In this document: positions 59,446-64,000 of the stretch, piece after piece
Position numbering within the stretch: position 1 is the first letter of the stretch
How the letters are laid out: every line of letters starts with the position of its first letter
Source of the DNA: Streptomyces iconiensis
GTDB taxonomy: Bacteria; Actinomycetota; Actinomycetes; Streptomycetales; Streptomycetaceae
Assembly: GCF_028657195.3 (NCBI RefSeq)
Contig: NZ_JANCPR020000028.1
Location: 62,001 to 126,000 of the forward strand
DNA: 64,000 bases
Direction of reading: 5' to 3'
Position numbers and translations under genes: made by a program
Notes under the pieces: model-generated
Database searches by the model: none
What the model was told of the DNA's origin: nothing
The model's input: the letters and a program-made list of their open reading frames with translations, nothing else

Positions 59446-60477
59446 TCAGCCGACCCTGGCGCCGAACATGAACGGCATGTTGTTGATCGACTCGAACCGC
59501 ACGCTGGCGCCCGGCTTGGGCGCGTGCAGGATCTGACCGTTGCCCGCGTAGAAGCCCACGTGGTGCAGGTCGTTGTAGAAGAACACCAGGTCGCCGGGCT
59601 TGAGTTGGCTCTGGCTCGATATGCGCGTCCCCGCGTTGGCCTGAGCCTGCGAGGTACGCGGCAGCGAGACGCCGGCCTGCTGGTACGCCCAGGAGGTGAG
59701 CCCGGAGCAGTCGAACGAGCTGGGCCCTGTCGCGCCCCACACGTAGGGGGAGCCGATCTTGCCCTTGGCCGCGGCGAAAGCGGCGGCTGCACGGCCGCTG
59801 GAGGGCGGGGTCTTGCCGAGGTCGGCGCGCTTGTCGGAGGTGCGGTCGGCGCGGTCCTGCTTGGCGTCGATGCGCTCGCGCTCCTTGGCGCTCAGGGAGT
59901 TGAGCAGGCCCTGGGCCTTGGAGAGCTTGCCCTGGATCTTGGCCTTCTTCTCGCCCAGTTCCTCGCGGGTGCTGGCGAGGTCCTCCAGCTTGCCTGTCGC
60001 TTCCTTGCGCTGCTGCGCGAGCGACTGCTGCTTGGTCTCGATCTTCTTGAGCGCGTCGGACTGCTTGGTGCTCAACTGGTCCATGGCCGAGGCCCGGTCC
60101 AGGTAGTTGTCCGGGTCGGAGGAGAGGAAGAGCTGCAACGAGGGGTCGATGCCACCGGAGCGGTACTGCGCCGTGGCCATCGAACCGAGGCCGTCACGCA
60201 TCTTGTTCAGCTCGCCCTGGCCGCGCGCGACGCTGTCCTGGAGGTTCTCGACCTGCTTCTGGAGCTTCTTGTGCTTTTCCTTGGCTCCGTTGTACTTCTC
60301 GGTCGCCGCCTCGGCGTCCTCGTAGAGCTTGTCGACCTTCTCCTTGACGTCCTTCTTGGACTCCTGCGGGTCGGCGTGAGCCGCCTGGGAGGTGAGGGCG
60401 ACGGCTGCCGCTGCGGTCGCAGTCAGAACGCTGACACGCGCGCGGCTCGGCTGCTTGGGACGACGGTGGGACGCCAC
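59446..60477 (-). CDS. Secreted NlpC/P60 peptidoglycan hydrolase (copy 2)
   Basis: 343 aa. Signal peptide RARVSVLTATAAAAVALTSQAAHA; coiled coil from about 40 to 200 rich in Lys, Glu, Gln and Ala; NlpC/P60 domain with GSPYVWGATGPSSFDCSGLTSWAY (Cys), GDLVFFYNDLHHVGFYAGNGQILHAPKPG (His). Over the coiled-coil start and the catalytic domain it is strongly similar to copy 1 (e.g. QDSVARGQ, GGIDP), pointing to tandem duplication. GTG start with GGAG upstream. Its leader is 140 nt long and structured. Confidence 0.92.
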   Translation of the reverse strand: MASHRRPKQPSRARVSVLTATAAAAVALTSQAAHADPQESKKDVKEKVDKLYEDAEAATEKYNGAKEKHKKLQKQVENLQDSVARGQGELNKMRDGLGSMATAQYRSGGIDPSLQLFLSSDPDNYLDRASAMDQLSTKQSDALKKIETKQQSLAQQRKEATGKLEDLASTREELGEKKAKIQGKLSKAQGLLNSLSAKERERIDAKQDRADRTSDKRADLGKTPPSSGRAAAAFAAAKGKIGSPYVWGATGPSSFDCSGLTSWAYQQAGVSLPRTSQAQANAGTRISSQSQLKPGDLVFFYNDLHHVGFYAGNGQILHAPKPGASVRFESINNMPFMFGARVG

Positions 60478-60619
60478 TGGGGCGAGCTCCTTCTTCCTCA
60501 GCCGCCTACCGGTCGGTCATTCCGGCTCCACTCCGTGGAGACTGGTCGGTCTCAACTCGGCGGAACTAGGCGGGCCTCCGCTGTCACCCCGGATAGGTGA
60601 TCAACCGAGCGAAGGTTCG
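60478..60619 (-). ncRNA. Candidate cis-regulatory leader RNA, possibly c-di-AMP (ydaO-type) riboswitch
   Basis: Between a clear promoter and the gene lies a 142-nt leader. It contains CTCCAC-TCC-GTGGAG (60526-60540) flanked by direct GGTCGGTC copies (60511, 60544), a GGGGTGA word, and ends CCGGTAGGCGG...GAAGGAG near the start codon, reminiscent of the 3' end of ydaO-type elements. Actinobacterial ydaO elements often precede NlpC/P60 and Rpf genes. I could not align the full consensus, so the class is uncertain. Confidence 0.4.
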
Positions 60620-60626
60620 AGCCCAG

Positions 60627-60656
60627 ACACTAGCCACGCCTCAGTGATCGGATCAA
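60627..60656 (-). promoter_or_regulatory. Predicted promoter of NlpC/P60 copy 2
   Basis: -35 TTGATC (60656-60651), 18-bp spacer, -10 TAGTGT (60632-60627), minus strand. Transcription would begin near 60619. Confidence 0.5.
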
Positions 60657-60766
60657 ATCCCTCGGGGAAAAAGCCGCCTCACAAGCGCATTCTTTACTCA
60701 TCGCCCACAGCCAGCGATGACAAGCTCACACAGAGACAGCACCGCGGGCTCCGCAGTGGGTCAACG

Positions 60767-62251
60767 TCAGCTCCGGGCAAGGCGCTTGAGGAGCAGCGCC
60801 GATGCCACGGGGCGCGCGCCCGCCGCGGCGCAGCCGTCGGCGACCTCGCGGTCCGTGGAGACCACCACGACCGGGCGGCCCGGGGGTTCGGCGCGTACGA
60901 GCCGCCGGATCAGTTCGTCCGCCGTCTGGCCCGGCTTGGAGAAGAGCACCCGCACACCGCGCGGCGGTGCGAGCAGTACGGGCGCCGCCAGTTCGGCGCC
61001 GTCGAACACGCAGGTCACCTCGGCGCCCGACTGGGCAGCGAGCACGGCGAGACCGCCCAGCAGCCGCAGCCGCTGCTTCTCCAGGGGCAGCGCCGGATAG
61101 CCGGTCTTGGTGACGTTGTAGCCGTCCACCACCAGGTGCGCCTGTGGCAGCGCGAGGAGTTGGTCGAGCAGCGCCGGGTCCGTCTCCGAAAGAGCCCTGG
61201 CCGCCACGTCCTTGGGGGACATCCTGCCCGGCTCCACCGCGTCGACCGTATCGGCCGGGCGGCCCTCGGACGGCGGGAGCGCCAGCTCGCGGCGCAGGCC
61301 CTGCGCCGCGTCCAGAACGGTGTCGAGGAGCAGCCGTACGCGCATGTCCTCGACGCTGCGGCCCTCGCGTGCCGCGCGGCGCCCCGACTCCAGCGCGGTC
61401 TCGGTCTCGGCGAGCTTGGCCCTGAGCCGGCGTGCCTCACCGTCGGCCGCTGCCTTCTCCGAAGCTGACGAGGTACGGAGCGCCTCCAGTTCGGCCTGGA
61501 GTTTGCGCGCCGCGGCCTCGCCACGGCGTACGTCGCTCTGGGCGCTGCGCAGTTTGCGGTGGGTGCTCTCCAGCTCCTTGCGGAGCGCCTCCTGTTCGCG
61601 GCGGCTCCGTTCGGCCTCCTCGCGGGCCGCCCCCTTGGCCGCCGACAGTTCCTCGCGCAGCCGCGCCAGTTCGCGCTGGGCCTCCTCGCCCGCGCGTTCG
61701 GCCTGCGCGCGCTGCGCTTCCTCACCGGCGGCTGCGACGAGTTTGGGCCAGCCGGGGGGCCGCAGGACGTAGGCGATGGCGGCGACATCGACGGGGTCGG
61801 CCGCCGGTGGCGGAATACCGGCGTCGAGCGCAGCCGCCAGCTCGGCGAACTGTTCGCGCAGCCGTACGGAGACGCGCTGACGGAAGACCGCGTCGCTCTC
61901 CAGGGCAGCCGCCATGGCGTTGCCGCCGAACTTGGCGCGGCGCTGCGGCGTGAAGCGGGCGTACTGCCGTAGCGGTGGCGGGAGTTCCGCGATGGTCAGA
62001 CCGCCGAGCGCGTCCCCCGTGAACGTGACGACCCGGCGGCGCACCTTCTCGGGCAGGGGCCGGTCGAGCGCCTCGTCACCGGAGGCGGAGCCGCTCGCCT
62101 CCGGTGAGGCGCCGGACTCCTGGGACCCGGGGCCGGCGGATCCGCCGGGGCCGGCGGACTTGTGAGCGTCTACCGACCCCTCGGACCGGCTGGTTTCCCC
62201 GGAGGCAGCCGAAGCCGCGGGCTCCCTGTCACCGCCCGTCCGTTCCACCAC
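60767..62251 (-). CDS. NYN-domain (YacP-like) predicted RNA-binding/nuclease protein with coiled coil
   Basis: 494 aa. An N-terminal low-complexity acidic stretch (about 60 residues) precedes a helical region (RRRVVTFTGDALGGLTIAELPPPLRQYARFTPQRRAKFGG). A long coiled coil of Arg, Glu, Ala and Lys follows (about 170-310). The C-terminal YacP-like NYN domain has HLVVDGYNVTKTGYPALPLEKQRLRLLGGLAVLAAQSGAEVTCVFDGAE and VVVVSTDREVADGCAAAGARPV, giving the PIN-like acidic set (Asp in VDGYN, DGAE, TDREV). Likely RNA processing; target unknown. GTG start. Confidence 0.88.
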   Translation of the reverse strand: MVERTGGDREPAASAASGETSRSEGSVDAHKSAGPGGSAGPGSQESGASPEASGSASGDEALDRPLPEKVRRRVVTFTGDALGGLTIAELPPPLRQYARFTPQRRAKFGGNAMAAALESDAVFRQRVSVRLREQFAELAAALDAGIPPPAADPVDVAAIAYVLRPPGWPKLVAAAGEEAQRAQAERAGEEAQRELARLREELSAAKGAAREEAERSRREQEALRKELESTHRKLRSAQSDVRRGEAAARKLQAELEALRTSSASEKAAADGEARRLRAKLAETETALESGRRAAREGRSVEDMRVRLLLDTVLDAAQGLRRELALPPSEGRPADTVDAVEPGRMSPKDVAARALSETDPALLDQLLALPQAHLVVDGYNVTKTGYPALPLEKQRLRLLGGLAVLAAQSGAEVTCVFDGAELAAPVLLAPPRGVRVLFSKPGQTADELIRRLVRAEPPGRPVVVVSTDREVADGCAAAGARPVASALLLKRLARS

Positions 62252-62277
62252 CGGTCACACCTGCCGTTTCTCAGTCC

Positions 62278-62517
62278 TCAGACCTCTGCGCCCGGCCGGT
62301 CAACCAGCTCGACCTCGTCCACGGCATTGCACCAGCGGCAGCGCACGGTCTCGATGCTCTCACTGAGCACCTCCCGCTCTTCCACGTTCGGCGCCCCTGC
62401 CAGGTCCAGATGGACGTACTCGACCACCTTGCTGGAACGGGTCACATCGAACCGGGTCAGATTGCCGCACAGGGTGCAGCGCCAGCGGGTTTCGGCCGTG
62501 GGCGTAGGGACCGCCAT
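62278..62517 (-). CDS. Small zinc-ribbon protein
   Basis: 79 aa from the ATG at 62517, with GGAG about 8 bases upstream; a longer frame exists but reads through a tandem repeat. Two Cys pairs, CTLCGN near residue 15 and CRWCNA near 63, make a four-Cys zinc ribbon. The middle is RFDVTRSSKVVEYVHLDLAG. It lies 26 bp before the NYN gene and probably is co-transcribed with it. Function unknown; nucleic-acid or protein binding is likely. Confidence 0.75.
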   Translation of the reverse strand: MAVPTPTAETRWRCTLCGNLTRFDVTRSSKVVEYVHLDLAGAPNVEEREVLSESIETVRCRWCNAVDEVELVDRPGAEV

Positions 62518-62560
62518 CGTTTGTCTCCATTTCCTACGTGTCCTCGGTGTCAGTGCATTC

Positions 62561-62590
62561 GCTTGCGTTCGCTTGCGTTCACTTACGTGC
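62561..62590 (-). repeat. 10-bp tandem repeat upstream of the zinc-ribbon gene
   Basis: GCTTGCGTTC occurs twice in tandem (62561-62580), followed by a degenerate third unit and preceded by a partial copy. It lies about 45 bp upstream of the zinc-ribbon start, within promoter distance. Confidence 0.6.
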
Positions 62591-62717
62591 GCTTCAGCTC
62601 GCTCGACCAGCACATACGGCGCATCATGGACATGCGGGCACGGGGTCACTTCCCGTAAACCCTACGGCCTGCGGACTGCCGCGTGTGTCGAGGAGTCTGC
62701 CCCGTCATCCAGCCGTC

Positions 62718-63464
62718 ATGATCCCGCCCATGGACGGCACCGACCGCGCTGACGCACTCCCCCGGGGCCCGCACGGCGGGAAGCGGCCCCTGGTGACGTA
62801 CACCCTCATCGGCCTCTGCTGCCTGATCTTCCTGATCGGCCCCGCCTCAGGACTCGTCCCCTCCTACGGCACGGGGGACGCACTGCGCGAGGCGCAGTCC
62901 GCCTACTTCAACCGCTGGGGCGTGGTGCCGCGCGCCCTGCTGAGCGGCGCCGCCAAGCCACTGACCGCGCCGCTGACCGCGCTGTTCCTGCACGGCAACT
63001 GGCTGCACCTGCTGGGCAACCTGCTCTTCCTCTTCGTCTTCGGCGGCATGGTCGAGCAGCGGATGGGCCCGGCGCGCTTCGTCCTCTTCTATCTGGGGAC
63101 CGGCTACGTGGCGATGCTCTGCTACGCGGCCTCGCACCCCGGGTCGGCCGAGACGCTCGTCGGGGCCTCGGGCGCCATCTCCGGTGTCCTGGGCGCCTTC
63201 CTCTACCTCTTTCCCCGCACCCGCGTCACCAGCGTCTTCCCCTTCCTCTTCTTCCTGCCGCTGCGCTTCCCCGCCTGGATCGTGCTGGTGTTCTGGCTCA
63301 CGCTCCAGTGGCTGGCCGTACGGCAGGACGGCGACGGTCCAGGTGTCGCGTATCTGGCGCACGTGGTCGGCTTCACGCTGGGCTTCCTGTACGCCTGGCT
63401 CCGATACCGCCGGGCTAGAGTGACCACGCCAACCCCCGTTCCCGAGGGAGAGTCACCGCCGTGA
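62718..63464 (+). CDS. Rhomboid-family intramembrane serine protease
   Basis: 248 aa from MIPPMDGT (an ATG four codons later is also possible); no good SD is visible. About six membrane segments. Catalytic Ser in LVGASGAISGVLGAFL (GxSG, near residue 150), His in YLAHVVGFTLGFLYAW (near 214), and HGNWLHLLGNLLFLFVFGG is the rhomboid HxxxN region. It cleaves membrane proteins within the bilayer. The C-terminal tail is short, and its stop overlaps the next GTG by 4 bp. Confidence 0.9.
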   Translation: MIPPMDGTDRADALPRGPHGGKRPLVTYTLIGLCCLIFLIGPASGLVPSYGTGDALREAQSAYFNRWGVVPRALLSGAAKPLTAPLTALFLHGNWLHLLGNLLFLFVFGGMVEQRMGPARFVLFYLGTGYVAMLCYAASHPGSAETLVGASGAISGVLGAFLYLFPRTRVTSVFPFLFFLPLRFPAWIVLVFWLTLQWLAVRQDGDGPGVAYLAHVVGFTLGFLYAWLRYRRARVTTPTPVPEGESPP

Positions 63465-63742
63465 TCACTTCGATCGTGCTCATCAGCACCAGCACCGACC
63501 GCATCCCCGAGATCGCCGAGCAGATCGCCGCTCTGGAGGGCGTCAGCGAGGTCTACTCGGTCACCGGTGCGCACGATCTGATCGCGATGGTCAGGGTCGC
63601 CCGGCACGACGATCTCGCGGATGTGATCCCCGGCCGGATCAGCAAGGTGCCCGGCGTCGTCTCCACCGAGACGCACATCGCGTTCCGTACGTACTCGCAG
63701 CACGATCTGGAGTCGGCGTTCGCGATCGGCCTGGACGCCTGA
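63461..63742 (+). CDS. Stand-alone Lrp/AsnC ligand-binding (RAM) domain protein
   Basis: 93 aa. The whole protein is the RAM fold: SIVLISTSTDRIPEIAEQIAALEGVSEVYSVTGAHDLIAMVRVARHDDLADVI, then ISKVPGVVSTETHIAFRTYS. No DNA-binding HTH is present, so it is not a classical AsnC repressor. Such short proteins may bind amino acids and modulate partners. Translationally coupled to the rhomboid gene (GTGA overlap). Confidence 0.92.
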   Translation: MITSIVLISTSTDRIPEIAEQIAALEGVSEVYSVTGAHDLIAMVRVARHDDLADVIPGRISKVPGVVSTETHIAFRTYSQHDLESAFAIGLDA

Positions 63743-64000
63743 CCGTCCCGGGACGGTGCGAGCGCCCCGGGTGGGTGCCGGGAGACCGGGACCGGTGCTG
63801 TGAGGCTGGAGCGCCTGAGCCGTTGGCGCACGGCGCTGTGGGGCCCAGGCTGTTGGGGCCTGCGATGCGATGCTGCGGGCCTGCGCTGTGGGGCCCAGGG
63901 TTGTTGCGGGCCGGCGCTGTGGGGTCGCGGCGCTCCTCGGTCCGGGCGCCGTTGAGTCCCGGCACTCCTGAGTCCCGGCGCTGTGGGGGCCCCGCGCTCC
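63743..64000. repeat. Degenerate GC-rich repeats at the window end
   Basis: GCGCTGTGGGGCCC-like words recur at about 63833, 63883, 63913 and 63978, with GAGTCCCGGC copies in the last 60 bp. No convincing gene is visible; the next gene probably lies beyond the window. Confidence 0.5.

Overview
The window is chromosomal DNA from a high-GC actinomycete, almost certainly a Streptomyces or close relative. GC is very high, many genes start with GTG, 4-bp ATGA/GTGA overlaps are common, and families typical of the genus occur (MacR/MacS, SAV_6107-type HEPN, PASTA kinase, GT87, tandem NlpC/P60). Gene order follows my memory of the S. coelicolor region from the dcw cluster (SCO2088 onwards) through macRS (SCO2120/2121) and glkA (SCO2126) to an AsnC-type gene near SCO2140. 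No tRNA, rRNA, CRISPR array, prophage or insertion sequence was seen. This is core chromosome, not an island.

Layout. 1-5.3 kb (minus): head of the division/cell-wall operon rsmH-ftsL-ftsI-murE-murF, with a sigma70-like promoter. 5.7-11.4 kb (plus): beta-carbonic anhydrase, then MoxR-DUF58-transglutaminase. 11.9-14 kb (minus): DUF3040 membrane protein, methyltransferase, HEPN protein. 14.2-17.9 kb (plus): degenerate ABC ATPase, YhgE/Pip membrane protein and TetR regulator behind a perfect 26-bp palindrome. 18-24.5 kb: FAD oxidoreductase with a near-perfect MacR box, Tyr/Gln-rich membrane protein, metF, thiE, Rv2175c-family DNA-binding protein, ferredoxin-reductase-like flavoprotein. 24.6-27.1 kb: TPP riboswitch and thiO-thiS-thiG. 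27.3-31.6 kb: PASTA Ser/Thr kinase, secreted transglycosylase with a structured leader, endonuclease IV. 31.6-35 kb: molybdopterin oxidoreductase, bacterioferritin and its ferredoxin (bfd under an iron box), class II DAHP synthase. 35.1-37.4 kb: Trp-rich leader peptide, attenuator and fused anthranilate synthase. 37.3-44.1 kb (minus): D-2-hydroxyacid dehydrogenase, ArsB/NhaD-type transporter, phosphofructokinase, MacR/MacS, acyltransferase. 44.3-51.7 kb: lipase-like hydrolase, EEP nuclease family protein, glucokinase, SCO2127-like protein, ArsA-like ATPase, SRPBCC protein, phosphoesterase. 52-63.7 kb: FadD15-type ligase, PimB-like and GT87 glycosyltransferases, HEATH-motif lipoprotein, two NlpC/P60 proteins, NYN protein, zinc ribbon, rhomboid, stand-alone RAM domain protein.

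Functionally the window links envelope growth (Mur/Fts, transglutaminase, PASTA kinase, transglycosylase, NlpC/P60, mannolipid-type glycosyltransferases), central carbon flow (Pfk, GlkA), aromatic amino-acid synthesis (DAHP synthase and anthranilate synthase, divergent) and cofactor/iron handling (thiamine, folate, bacterioferritin). The order also parallels M. tuberculosis from Rv2158c to Rv2190c (murE, pbpB, mraW, DUF3040, Rv2175c, pknL, aroG, acyltransferase, ArsA-like ATPase, SRPBCC, fadD15, pimB, NlpC/P60), so this is an ancient actinobacterial envelope neighbourhood.

Start codons were chosen from Shine-Dalgarno spacing, leaderless -10 boxes or remembered family N-termini. All functional calls come from reading motifs by eye; no database search was run.
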